In this document: positions 31,401 through 44,327 of the stretch, in pieces
Position numbering within the stretch: the stretch's first letter is position 1
Layout of the letters: every line of letters starts with the position of its first letter
Assembly (NCBI GenBank): GCA_963969345.1
Contig: OZ017766.1
Location: 11,346,001-11,410,000, forward strand
Source: Turbatrix aceti
Lineage: Eukaryota > Nematoda > Chromadorea > Rhabditida > Panagrolaimidae
Reading direction: 5' to 3'
DNA length: 64,000 nt
Program-made: the position numbers and the translations under genes
The notes under the pieces: generated by a model
The model's database searches: none
What the model was told of the DNA's origin: nothing
What the model saw: the letters and a program-made list of their open reading frames with translations, nothing else

Positions 31401-34400
31401 TTTAATTTCTTTTCTTTCCCTTTTTTTTGCATTTTATCGTAAATCGTAGTGGTCATAATAGCCGGGGTATAATAGTATAGATCGTTTTTGAAGGCTGTTT
31501 ACGATGATGATTGCCCTGCTTGCCTCTGCGCCTTTCATAACGGTCGTCGGCAGTCGGCATGCCGCTTTGATCGAACCGAAGCAAGGTGGTGTCTTGCACG
31601 TTTTTTTACGATTCAAAAGAAAAATTTATGTTTTTGCCGATTTTGCTGACTTTATTCGATTCTAAATGCGCATGAGGTCATTTTCAGGTGTCTTTTTTTT
31701 TCTATTTACGGTCAAAAAATCTTCATTTTTTTGTTTGATTCAGTGAAAAAAATCTGCTGTCAGATTTTCCGTTTTGTAAAGAAAAAAAAGTTTACATACA
31801 GGTCCTATCTCGGCTTGTGGAATGGAATGTGAAAGTGTTTTTGCGGTTTTTTGCGGCGGTGTGCTGTGGCAACACATCTAGCGTCCTTCCTTCCGAGAAG
31901 ATAGATATGTAGGGACAGTGACGGTGATGGACGGTGTGAAGAGAAATGAAAAAAAAAAACAAAACACAAATGACAGCAACAACAAATTGCGATGTTTTAT
32001 TGTCCGGAAGGAAAGTATAGAATGTGGATAGATAAATGATTTATGTAATGTATCGCGCAACATTACTTTTTTTGCTACGCGCACGATTTTTTACTTTGCA
32101 AATGCCGGAATAAAAGTAATACGGGGTTTTGTTTGTTTTTGTTTTAAAAATTTGTTTTTGGCATCACAAGGAAAAATCGTCTTGTTTTTTTGTTTTTTTT
32201 CAAAAAAAAATTATGTCAGTTTTTTGTTTGCGACCTTAAAAAAATTACAAAAACAAAAAAAAATATTTTTCACGGTTTTGAACCCTCCATTTGGTCCCAA
32301 TCTGATTGCCAAAATAAAAACTTCTCAGACAAACAAACGAACGTCCTTGACTCTTTTTCCCCTCACGTTTACAAATTTTACGCCACATCACAAAGCTCAG
32401 TTCTTTCTCATTGTTCACCCCTTGAATAAGCGACTGTGGATGAAAAGGTCAAAGACTGTCTTTTCTACTAATGCCTTTTTTTGACGCCATATTGCAACTT
32501 TTATGGCTCTGTTTGTGCTTGGCGTGATGAATGAATGACTTTTGTCAGTCTGACCTTGTGTTAGAGCTTTTCTGGCTTTTCACTCAAGTGGAGTGTATTT
32601 TAAGCCAGATGTAAACAAAATCTGGATTTGGTTTGGCTATTTTGATGAACAGTGGCATGATTACGATTTTTTTTGCAAAAAAAAAGGTTTTTACGATGTT
32701 GAGTGTTCGCCATCGTATTTTTTTTGAGATTTTTTTCAAACAAGGTCGACACTGTTCAGACAACATCAGCTGAACAACGTGTAAGCTTTTCACCGCATTT
32801 CCTGGAATAACATAGCTTGTGTTCATGTTTTTTTGGCATTTTGAAAACTTTTTTTTAGGTTTTTTAATTTTAGTTGTGCATAATTTTTTTTAAAGCGTTG
32901 AAGAACTAAAAAATTGTTTCTCATTCACTTTTCATAGATTTAATTGTTGCCAAATTGGTTTTTACCTATCCATCTTCCTTCCTTCATGCATGACTTTGTT
33001 TGTTGTTCGCACTTTAAAATTTTTTTTAGTAGCGTGTCCCCTTCAAAAACGTCAACATCATTTTATTCCCCTCTCCCGTGGCCTTTCAAATTTTATACAC
33101 GCGCATACCTGTACCCTTACCTACCCGCAGAAACGAATGGAATCCGCGAATCCGGTTTGATGGGTTGCGTGGTTGCGCAGCGGTTGCACTGTGACAGCGA
33201 ATGCGATGGCGGTGTCGAGTCAGCGTTAACGAAGGAAACGAATACCGCAACAAACAATTTTGTGTTTCTGTTAGCGACCCGGTATCGTCGTAAAAAAAAT
33301 GCGGATGCACGTAACACAACAAAGAATAATGGTTACAAATTTTTTGTTGTTGTACGATACGTCTTTTCTTGCGTCATCTGGTTTCGTTGATCTATCAAAG
33401 AGAAAAATTGATCTTGCACTGGGGAGCTAACAATAACAATATGGCTCACTGGCAATGTAGGGAAGCGGGGACAGAAGTGTAAAAATATGAAAATCGTGGG
33501 ATCTGGAAAAAAACACAACTATTATTGTGAGCAATTCGTTCCGGCTGGATCAACGCTGAAAAAATTTTATCCGTCGTAGAAAAACGTAAATGTGTTTTTC
33601 TGATAAGCAAAAAAATGATCTGCGTGAAATCCTGCACAAAAAAAGCCCAAAAAGCAAAAAAAACATGAAAGTCATTTTTTGATGCAGAAAAAACTGCAGA
33701 ACTTGTTTTTGCAAAACGATGGACTATTTTTAGAGGTTGTTTTTTTCGTTGATGCAATACATTTTTGAACGATCAATTTTTTTTGTGATTTTCAATTGTT
33801 TCTGAACCAAAGCAGAGTTTTTTGGGTTTTGTCGATAAAATGTTTTTGATTATTTTTACCAAAAGTTTAATCAGGAAACCTAACAATTTTTTTCACGCAT
33901 TTGCTTACGCTCTTTTGATCATTATAAAATTAATCAAAAATTAATTAGTTTTGTCATCTGTGTACATAGGTATTTTTTAGTGCCAATAAAAAAATGTATC
34001 ATGAAAAAAATATTTTTTACACAGATTTCCTTTAATTGTTCAAAATCGCTTTTATCTACGAGGAAACACGTTTATTTCATGATTTTATTATTTTATTTTT
34101 CCAAGAAACATGCATGTCTATAAATCATCGTTTTATTCACAAAACATTAAAAATAAAATAGATAAAAAAAATTACGATCTTGTTTATTTATTTCATCGCC
34201 TCTGGCGTGCTATCCTGGTTCATGTTCGCCCTGACATGATTCACGTAAACTGCGTAACATAAAATTTTTACTATATACAGCGGGACGACAAGGCTTGTCA
34301 TAATCGGGCTCGTTGCCATGTTTCACAGTTTTCCAGCGATCCAGTCCGTTTTGAACATGTTTGGACTGTGAATGAATCAATTGCAATTTTTCTATTATTT

Positions 34401-37400
34401 TAAAAACATTTTTTAATTCACGATAACTTGCCCTAGTGTTGGGTGACGTATCCGCATTCATCGCTCTTCTCTGCACTGTTAGTAGTAGTACGGGGATTAT
34501 TCAACGACTGCTGCTGTTGTTGCTGCCCCTGCTGCTGCGGCTGCCAGCCACGTTTTGCACTCATTTTATCTATGTTGCCACCTGTTGCCAAACTGGATTT
34601 TAAAAGTTTCAAAAGTGATGGGAGGAGGATGAACTAGCCGATAGCTGTATTTTTCAACTGATGGAGTGCAAGTTGTTAAAAAATTAACATTTTAGCATTT
34701 TTTTTTGAAAAAAAATTGAATAACGTTGACGCTGTTCGGATCATCGACGCTGAACAACATGCAGATTATTCAGAAAAATTTTCTGAATAAGGTTGCTTAC
34801 GTTCAGAAATAATTTGTTAAACATTTTTATGAAATCATAATTTTGACATTTTTTCAAGAAAAAAACATTCGTGTCGGGATCAAATTTACGATTAGCAGCC
34901 AAATTTTCGTCCAAAACCAAAATTGTGATATACGATCTTTTTTCTCAGACTATCAATAAAAAAAATGACGTTATGCAGGCATACGATTGCGTATGCCTGC
35001 CCAATCAACAAACTAGCCAGTGCATAACATCATTAGTACTTTTGGTGTCTGCTTATCGGTCTAAACCATCGGCCTTGGATCATCCTCCGTATTTTACGTT
35101 TCGTGAAATTTGAAACAGATTTGACAAGTTGATATGAGTTTTTTTATTGCTCTGAGCTGTCGTAGATGTATCAATTTGTCAGTTTTGCGTTTTTTATCAA
35201 TCATCAATGAGATGAAACCAAGAAAAATTTTTTTTATGATTACCGATTTTTTTATGATTTCATTCGTTCCACTACAAAAAAAAAGTTGTCTGACGGTAAA
35301 TTTATTTATTTGAAGGGGTACTTGACCTTTCATGGAAAATTGAGAGAAGAAGACAAAAAAATAAAGAGCCATGATGCAAAAAAGCAACAACAAACATTTA
35401 TTTTATTTCTTCTCTCTCTCTCTTTTTTGTTGATTTTGATGTGCGTGTGGAACTAATCAAGTTCCTTTCCTGTTTTTTTTTGCAATTCTGACTGAAACGA
35501 ACCCTGCTCGTTTCAGTCCCTGACCTTATGCTAAGCAGTCAAGCAAGCAACTAAGCACTAACTAACTGCCTTAGCTAGCGGACTGAAAAAAACTGTGCTT
35601 GTTGCTCTTTTTTGTTGTGCCTGTAAGCCTCGGCGCAAAGTCTTTATTCAACGCGAAGAAAAAAAATGCTAAATAACACAATCAAATAAGGGCAGGTCCG
35701 TTGGTTATTGTACTAATGTAAATGTAAGCAGAGAGGTGACGATACGAAAATTCTGGTTTGTTCCAAATGTGGCTGTCTGATTTTTTTTCAGGAAAACACA
35801 CTAATTGTTCCGTGCCGATGATTCACTGGGATTGAAATAAATTTTTGGGCGTTGTTTTTGGAACAACAACAAAAAAACGATCGTAAATTTTGTACAAAAA
35901 TAAAACTGGGCCGTAGAAAATAGATTTTTATGGATTTTTTTTGGATTGTCAATTGTGAATCACATTTTTTTCACTTTTTCAAAATTACGTTTATGTTTTT
36001 TATCTCACGGGTATACATTTCGTTTGTCGACTTTACTTTTTTTTATCGACTTTCTTGTTTTTTTCTCCCATTGGTTGAAAAAAAAACAAACCACTGAGCT
36101 AGGCAAACATTTGCCTGGTGATTGCTTCCGGTAATGAGTCATACCGATACACACATACTTCTCCCGTTAAAACAAAAACATACACAAATTGCGAATTCAT
36201 TCTCAAACCACAAGAACAAAAAAAATTATGGGCGTGAACCAAAAATGTTATACAAGTAGGCAGAGGAGTACTCGATTGTTCTGGTTGTTGCTGTTTGCTA
36301 CCTGGGCATGTTGTGTATTTATATCAGTGCACTTTCTTTCCATCTTTCTGGTCGAATAGTATACATAGTAGTACCTGCAGGTTCACGTATGTAGCTAGCG
36401 TCATTTATTTTCTAGTATAGCTACAAATTTCTTATTTTCTGTCTTTTTTCCCATCCGCTGATCCATCAATCTATACATACACGTATCTGCTGTCTTAGGG
36501 GGGGGGGTGAGTAAGTAATTGGATACGATGCTGAAATTTTGTTAAAAATTTATTTGCTTGTTTCTGCTGCAACTTGCTCGTCTCGTCCCGCGTCGTTTCT
36601 TTTCTTATTGTTGGTTGGCGGCATTGTTGAGAAAGTTTTTTGCCCTCTCATTTTTGCTGTCGCAGCATCACAACTAAATAGCTGGGGAAAAAGTTGTTGT
36701 TGTTGTTTTTCAAGCAGCGCTGGGGTTAGAGGGCAGAAAGTTGTGATGGGATGGGATAAGAGATGACTGGATATCCCAAAAAGTTCAGATGAACAAATAA
36801 ATAAAAAAAATTATGTAGGCGGATTGGCACACGTCATACTGTCTTTTTGATTGCTGGGGCAATAAAAAATGACAAAAAGCAACATTTTTTTGTTGCAAAA
36901 ATAGCTTTTTTTTGGAGATTTGTTGTTGTCACGCACGCACATGCGGCACGACAAACAAATTTGCCCGTGCACCTGAACATGCTAACGTGTGTCAGTTAAT
37001 TACGTAACGCACGCACAAATCATGCAACTGCGTGTGATGATGTTTATTTGTCTCAGTACGTACAAACATTTTTTTTACTGCCTGACAGTTAGTCAACAAA
37101 CAACCCCGGGTAGAAGAAAGAGCCCCCACCAGTCGGGGTATTTTTTTGTTCAACGCTCAACGAAAAAAATTTGAAGTTTGTCCTGATGTTGGATGTGCTT
37201 CTTTCCCCCCTCCCCTGCCTGTGGCAAAGAAAGGCGGAGTCCCCAAAATGGACCATGACCGGCCGCGACCGTGTGTTGTGCCTGCCTGCCTGCCTGCCTG
37301 CTTGCCAGTCAACAAATGATGCAAAGGCAGGCACACAAACAAGCAATTGCAATTGGGAGGGTGGCGCTAGCGTGCAAGCGTGTTGTGTTGTTTGTTGCCT

Positions 37401-40400
37401 GTGGATGTGGATGGATGCACTCACGGGTAGTACCGCTGCTGCCGATGGTGCTGTTGGGGCTGTTGGTCGGGCGTCCTTCCTCCCTTTTCCCCTTGCTAGC
37501 GGCGCTGATGTACATAGTAGTGCAACGACGACAACAACAACTTACATGCATGCGTCCAGTCGACATACGACCGAAAGACTCTTGCATTTAGATACATAGT
37601 ATATTTTATTTTTACTTGAAGAAGGAGGAGGAGGCTGTCGTCTAATATGTACCTGACACACTGAAAAAGGTGGAAAGGTGGAACATGGGAAAAGAAAATT
37701 GTATTGTTGCGTTTTTTTGTCTTCTTGCGTTTCGTACGTACATACATACTTGCGCGTGTTGGTTTCGCGCACCACGCAAAGAAACTTTTTTTTTTGTTCA
37801 CCTCACAGTTCCTCTCGGGATTGAGAATAATCCATCCATCCATGATTCAATACTTCGCTTGACTGAAGATCATCGATTCGATTGAGTCAGTGTCAGTGTC
37901 AAAGTTTTTACGGACTGGCGTGAGTGAGCCTGTCAACCAGCCAACCATTAGGTTTTTGTTTACGTTGTTTACCACCGAGCTGACTGAGTTCATTCAAAAC
38001 GTTTGCATGAAGCAAAAAAAAATATTCAATACGTCAATCGTTGACGATTTTTTTCTGTTACCTGAACCAGGTGAGGAGCCTTCTTACCTGCTTGCCTACC
38101 AACAATTTTTTATTGCTAGTAGACGGGTAAAATACTGTACTTTTTTTTTTGGAGAGGAACAATACGGTTGTTTTTCTACACGGAAAAAAACTTTTTTTTT
38201 CATTTTTTTTCTCGTTCAATGAGAACGGTACCCATCATTCCTCCCCAGAGACTCCTGGTATTGTCTTCTTCCTCGTTTTCGTCTTTCCTTTTTTTTGTTC
38301 CACCGTCTGTTTTTTTCCAAATATCCAATTTGCCTGCAGCAGACAAAAGATAAAAAAATTTTTGAACGTAAACAGAAACAAAAAAGCTGTTTGTTAGCAA
38401 AATCCGGGATTAGAAGGGATATATCGACTTTCCCCTTCTTTTGCTATTTATGAGCTTAGTCTTTTGCAGGGCATTTGGAGGACTACAGATAAGATGAAAA
38501 GTCAGAATAGTGCCATTTGTAACGTAAAAAAATCTGTCGCAAAAAAAATTTTTTTGATGGGAATAAATCGACCTTGAAGTTGACACTTTTGGCATTATCC
38601 GGTTAAAAAAATATTTAGAAGGAAGGAGGAATGCGTGTGACAACCTTCGAGGAATTTATCGTTTTTGTAAAAAAAATTCTGTATTTCTGTCAGGTGTAAA
38701 AAATAGCGGCAGACGATTTTTTTATTGGTTTTTGGCACAAAAAAATGGGTTGAGGAAATTTTTTTTACGGGGGCTCAAAAAAAAGAATGGTACACCTTGT
38801 TGACCTGTCCTGATCTTTCGAGGTTTCTTTTGTACAAAAGAATGAACCGACAAGGGGACAAAAAAGAGTGGAGATCAGTGTACATTTTTTTCAAAAAAAT
38901 TTTTTGTTTGAAAAAAAATTGTGGATGAAGTAGAAAAAGTCTCTTTGGGTCCCGACACGAAAACTCTAAATTTCCGATAGAAAAATAGTACGCAAATTAT
39001 AAATTTCAACAAAATACAAAATAGTACTTGAAAACTTATCCATTGTTAGTATATTTATTGTCTGTACAAGATGCAAAACCAACAACACCTCACCCCACCT
39101 TACCTTACCTTACCTCACCTCAGTCAGTCGGTCGGTGATGACGAGGCAAGGCGGACATCTCGCCTCATCCTCATCCTCCCCCTTTTCTTTTTTCTTTTCA
39201 CCTGCCTGTGACTGACTACCTGTGTACCCGTGTCTTTGTCCGTCAATGTTCATTCTTAATTCTTCGCTCTTCAATTTTCAAATATCTACTAAATACAAAC
39301 ACATTTTCTCATTGTTATGTATGTTTACGTGTATCTCATTGGGTCGGGGCGCGTAGGAACACTTAATAAAATCTATTTTATTTGTTATATGTATCTAATA
39401 AAACATTGATTTTCAAGTGTATATAAATAATTTATATCTAATATCTTTACCGCCGCCTGCCGCCATGCTGTGATCGAAATTTTAGACTTTGTATATATAT
39501 TTTATTAGAATTGCGGGGTTCGCGTGACGCTAAATGTAAAAATAAAATTTTTAAATTTTAGTGTATTCTTGTATCATAAACATGATGTAAGATGTGTTAG
39601 ATGAAGATGAGTACACAGAAACACATGCAGGTGACGGAAAACAGGGGCACCTGCATTTTTCAATGTCCTTGTGAAATAAATTTGTTTGCATCTTTCTTTG
39701 TAAGTACACAACAGGACAGGTAAAACTCATTAGTTGTTATTAATTATTATTGCTTTCCTCCATCCTCTGCCCTGCCCGGAAACGATACAATTAACGCGCG
39801 TCTGCATTAGTCTTTAGCCTAACCAACCCTGCCCCAAAAAGGGGGAGTCCGAGTCCGACTCGACGAGCCAGCCGGATGTTATTTATTTGTGTACACGCGC
39901 GCGTCTATAAAACTCATCGTAGCCTTCAGTCTGCTAGTATAATAACTTTCAATTGATGATCGATATTTATCTTTTATTTATAATTAAATGAGAATAAAGC
40001 TTTATAGAACGTTATCTTAATTATTTTTTGACCATATGCCGTTCAACTGGTCACTCAGTCAGTTGGTCTGTCAGTAAAATGTATAGGATCTCGCCAGGAT
40101 GTTGCTTTACGCCGACGACCAATTGCATTTGCCTTTGCCTTTGCCTTATGCTAACTTGACTTTTGATATTTCTAACATAAATGTTTTTAAAAATGTGTAA
40201 ATATCTTTTCGGTGACAAAAGTTGCATAAATATACGACAACGTGTCTTTCTAAGATGATGATGATAATGATGATGCTGACGAGGATGACAGATGAATAGG
40301 ACAATGTACCCATCCGGACAAAAAAATTTCGAATAGAGAAAGTTTTATTCTTTGTTGTATTAAAATAGTTAGAAATATTCCGAGGATGTTTGTCAGTCGG

Positions 40401-43153
40401 TTGATCGGCGCGGCGGCAAATGCCTTTAACCCCCCTGGTAAAGGTCTAATTTACTAGCGGGTATAAAATGACACCTTTTACCCGATCCGATCCGATCCCC
40501 TTCTTCTTTCTTCCTGATCTGATCACAACCAGGCGGTCAGAAAATGGATAATATGTATTTGGATATCTGAACCACATGTCATGTCAGTAGCAACGTGGGT
40601 GGTCGGATGTTGAGATTTGTGGATGAGCATTCCAAAATTGTTATGCGCACAAAAATCCATTAATTGAGTATTTATTGCCACTGACCACCCACCCCTACAC
40701 ATTACATCCTGGGTGGGGGGAGGGCTGACCATTGACCACCCACCCAGCTTTCTTGAGGGACCCTTAGGACATTTTGTATCATGCAAATAAATAGATTTTG
40801 ATCTTTTCTTGTTTTGATTTTGCTCTGTGATTTGTATGTACATCAGAAAATTATTATTAATCGTTTCATTGTTCTTTCTTTTGATTTTGTTTTCCATCAT
40901 GCCATGCTTATTTCTTTCTTCTTTGTTTGCGCGAACCGCAAACGAACCTATCAACCCACCCTCGTTGGGATGGGTGAGTTGTTTGTGGGAGAATAGAAAG
41001 AAAGCCGCGGGCCCCGCGGGCAAGGCAAGTTCAGGGGGGGGGGAGTATGTATGGGGTATGGGCGGTCGGTCATCCCCCCAAGCTCCGAGCCAAAACACTG
41101 ATGATGTCGGTCGGTCGACCAACGACGACGACGACGACGACATAGATGCGACAGAGCTGTCAGAAGGAATGAATGGGTGTTGGTTTGTGTTGTTGAGAGA
41201 AAAAGAGAGAATATACGCGGTTGTTTCGTTTCGTTTCGCTTTGCTTTGTGTGTTGCTGCCAGCCTTAGCGCCAGCGCCAGCGTCACCGCGCCAGCCTCTG
41301 CCTACCCGGCTGGGAACTGGGAGAAAGGATGCTGCCCACTGTCGCGAGCAAGCAGGGCCAGGCAGGGGCTAGTATGTATGTTGTGTTGTTTTGTCGCCCC
41401 CTCTTTCCATCCTTTCCTTCCGACGGACGACCCGTTTGCCTGCCCGCGCCCGTTAGCCGATGCAGTCAGTCAGTCATTGACTAATTTTCCATAGGGTTTG
41501 GTTTGTTTGGATGATGTTTACGCGCTGGCGCACTGCCAAAATTCATTTGAACAAATTTTTAAACCCATAAAAATTTTTTTGTAGCAAATATAAAATTTTT
41601 TCCAAGAGTAAAAAATTTTTTGTTTGTTTACGATCAAATTTTATCGCGTCCAAACTTGTTTGAAAATCATTATTCGAGCATTTTCTTCTTTTTGACAGTT
41701 TTTTTACGTCAAAAAATTTTTCTATACATAATATAAATTTTGTTTTTTTTTTCAGAAGCCGGCCTCGACGGTGTCCAAGTCAGCGTTGACCCAGCTACCG
41801 TAACCCTTCCTGAACCCGTTCCCCTTAACGGCGAAAACTTTGGTCACTACACCGAAGAAGAACTTGTCTCCGTACAACAAACCCAGGAACCCCAAACACC
41901 ACAGAAGCCAAGCGATACCGAAATCATGGCTCTCGAAACGAACTACCCCGTTCCCTACCGATCCAAGCTGACGGAATCCTTCGAACCCGGACAAACTCTC
42001 ATTGTCAAGGGTAAGACGACCGAAGACAGCGTCCGCTTCACCGTCAACCTCCATACCGCTGCTGCTGATTTCTCCGGCAACGATGTGCCTCTTCACATTT
42101 CCGTCCGCTTCGATGAGGGCAAGATTGTCTTCAACACTTTCTCCAAGGGCGAATGGGGTAAAGAAGAGCGCAAATCCAACCCATGGAAGCGTGGTGACGA
42201 TATCGATATCCGCGTTCGCGCACACGATTCAAAATTCCAAATTTTTGCTGACCAAAAGGAAATCAAGGAATACGAACACCGTGTTCCTCTCTCGTCTATC
42301 AGCCACTTTTCCATCGATGGTGACGTCATTGTGACGAACATTCACTGGGGCGGTCGCTACTATCCCGTTCCCTATGAATCCGGCATCCCCGGTGAAGGCA
42401 TTGCTCCCGGCAAGACCCTCGTCGTCTACGGCATCCCCGAGAAGAAGGGCAAGCGCTTCCACATCAACCTCCTCAAGAAGAACGGCGACATCGCTCTCCA
42501 CTTCAACCCTCGCTTCGACGAGAAGGCTGTCGTTCGCAACTCTCTCCTCAGCAATGAGTGGGGAAATGAGGAACGCGAAGGCAAGCTTCCCTTCGAGAAG
42601 GCTACCGCTTTCGACTTGGAGATCCGCAATGAGGAATATGGATTCCAGGTTTGTTTTTTTGCAATAAAACTTTTTCCGTAAAAATTAAAAATAGCGTAAA
42701 AAATTATAAAAAAACACGGAAATTTACGGTAGAAAAAAAGTACAGTTAAAAAATATTAGAATTTTACGGTCAAATTTTTTTTGTTGGTAAAAAAGTTTCT
42801 TTTCCAAAATCAAAAAAAACCGTAAAAAACGTAAATTATTTACAATCGAAGAAATTTTGAGAAATTTTTTGGTATTAAAATGCACTAAAAATACGAAATT
42901 TTAGGGGAAAAAAATCTTGTTACTTGATTTTTTTTCATTTTAACTTGTCAGAAAAACATTTTTCTATCAAAATCAAAATTGTTTTCTTATGTCTAATCCT
43001 CTCAATATTTTCCAGATCTTCGTCAACGGCGAGCGCTTTGCCACCTACGCTCACCGCACGGAGCCCAACGACCTTCACGGCCTCCAGATCGGCGGTGACG
43101 TCGAAATCACTGGCATCCAGATCGTCTCTATCCCTCCTTCGGCTGCCCAGTAA
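28413..43153 (+). CDS. lec-1: Tandem-repeat beta-galactoside-binding galectin (LEC-1 orthologue)
   Basis: Exons 28413-28443, 41756-42648 and 43016-43153 join in frame (phases 1 and 0) to give 353 aa. Two galectin carbohydrate-recognition domains follow a roughly 65-residue Glu/Thr/Pro-rich extension. Domain 1 (from NYPVPYRSKL) has LHISVRFDEGKIVFN and WGKEERKSN. Domain 2 (from YYPVPYESG) has the canonical FNPRFDE, VVRNS and WGNEERE sugar-binding residues, while domain 1 has VRFDEG where the classical motif has NPR. Such galectins are cytosolic or secreted without a signal peptide and bind glycans. C. elegans LEC-1 is about 279 aa; the internal ATG at 41936 (MALETNYPVPYR) would give a protein close to that size. 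The first intron is 13.3 kb. The orthology call is by remembered similarity. Confidence 0.93.
31192..31318 (+). other. Candidate alternative first coding exon of the galectin gene
   Basis: The ATG at 31192 starts 42 codons (MSGSSSFSLIELRSMIIG..., then GLGRSHTTFLNRSS) that end in ACAG|GTGCGT with phase 1, exactly the phase needed to join galectin exon 2 at 41756. The peptide is compositionally normal, in contrast to surrounding T-runs. It could instead belong to a separate small gene nested in the intron. Confidence 0.45.
34433..34564 (-). other. Possible small nested gene or exon, Gln-rich
   Basis: The ATG at 34564 opens a 43-codon frame with a Gln stretch (MSAKRGWQPQQQGQQQQQQ) ending in TAG. 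Overlapping it in another frame, an exon-like segment runs on to about 34210 (...DYDKPCRPAVYSKNF...) across a possible GCAAGT...CACAG intron. Frames do not join cleanly, so I only flag it. Confidence 0.2.
38007..38070 (+). other. Second candidate alternative first exon of the galectin gene
   Basis: The ATG at 38007 gives 21 codons (MKQKKIFNTSIVDDFFLLP...) ending CCAG|GTGAGG in phase 1, again compatible with exon 2. Support is weaker than for 31192-31318, because the chance of a phase match alone is one in three. Confidence 0.3.
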
Positions 43154-44327
43154 GGTAGACAAGCACCAGCGGATGATGATGAAAAACACCTGTCGCCAAC
43201 TGTGGACAATTCTTTTTTTCGTCGTTCAAAAATTTTTTCTTTCAAAAATTTTTTTTCGTCACATCCGTTCGTTCACCACAAACAACTCTATCTTCTATTA
43301 TCCAGCGATTCACCACAACTCCAAGAAGTCGCCGTCCAACTGCTCTCTTTTTTCTACATTTTTTTTTTAATTTTTTAAATGAATTTTTTCTTTAAAAAAC
43401 CACCACTTTGATTTACCATTTCACGCATACGCGTGAACTGGCAAATTTATTCGAGATCGTTGCAGTATCGAAATCCCCGTTCTTTTTTTTCATTTTTTTA
43501 CAAACAATAGTATAGAATTTTTTTTTATTCAAAAAATTTTCTCGTAAAATAAATTTTTTTTAATCAATCGAACATTTCGGTACACAAACATTGAGAAAAT
43601 GGTAAACTGCACACTTTTGCCTAGAACAAATGCCGTTTATATCAACAATTAAAATTTACAAAAAAAAAGCTGAGTGTTGTAGACGACTACTATGATGTTA
43701 CATCTAAAATGCTTTTTTCTGCTACTTTCATTTTAATTTTTTGTTTTTTTCTTTGATAAAGTTTGATAAATGTTGGAAAAGAGTTGTCGAATTGAGGGCT
43801 GTATTTCCGGTAAATATTTATAAAAAGTGTTGCGTCAACCGACCGACGCAGCGTTGTACCTCAACCTGATTCAACCATGTTAATCAAGATCAGTACAGCG
43901 GGGGACGTTGAGCAAATTTGAATTTACTCTGCCATAAATAACCCCAAACATGGTCCTGCAGAGAGAAATTAATCCTCTCTTTGGTTTGTGGTCTGGGCTT
44001 TTTTTTCACTGTGGAAAATAAATGCTACCACCTATACTAGATCGCCATTTTTCGTACTGAATAAACTCAAATCAGTTGGAAGACGCGTGCGAACCACAAC
44101 GGCTTTATTAGATTACTAAATCTTTTTTTCTGTAACTATTATATTTTAGGTAACTATACGTCAACCGACCGATGCTGATACTGGTAGTATCAGTATCAGA
44201 CTAATCCGGATATCATGTCATTTTTAAATAAATCAGCCTTGTGGTGGGTCTCATATAGTTCATTTCACTAAATATTTATAAGTATACATATGTATCAGTG
44301 TCACAATTAATCAGTCTCATAGTAAAA
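43154..44327. other. Galectin 3' UTR and intergenic DNA
   Basis: Possible polyadenylation signals (AAATAAAT) lie near 43548 and 44020. The direct repeat GTCAACCGACCGA occurs at 43836 and 44161. No gene is seen. Confidence 0.5.

Larger units (their letters stand above)
28444..41755 (+). other. 13.3-kb first intron of the galectin gene
   Basis: Mostly T- and A-run-rich DNA with few recognisable transposons, unlike the repeat field at 13-20 kb. It contains candidate alternative first exons (31192-31318, 38007-38070), a (CTGC)n microsatellite at 37279-37306, an (ACG)n run at 41123-41141, G runs at 36497-36506 and 41034-41043, and a motif ACATAGTAGT at 36363 and 37511. The last 3 kb (39000-41500) is more GC-rich and pyrimidine-rich than the rest. 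Open frames in the stretch 40523-41490 overlap on both strands and lack support. Confidence 0.6.

Noticed and set aside
33130..33390. Possible GC-richer exon after CTACCCGCAG in the galectin intron
   Set aside because: No donor in a usable phase, frame degenerates into Lys/Asn runs, and nothing recognisable in the translation.
40523..41143. 206-codon open frame on the minus strand in the galectin intron
   Set aside because: It overlaps long frames on the other strand, consists largely of low-complexity Ser/Pro/Lys/Asn runs, shows no domain or splice context, and lies in a GC-rich low-complexity patch.
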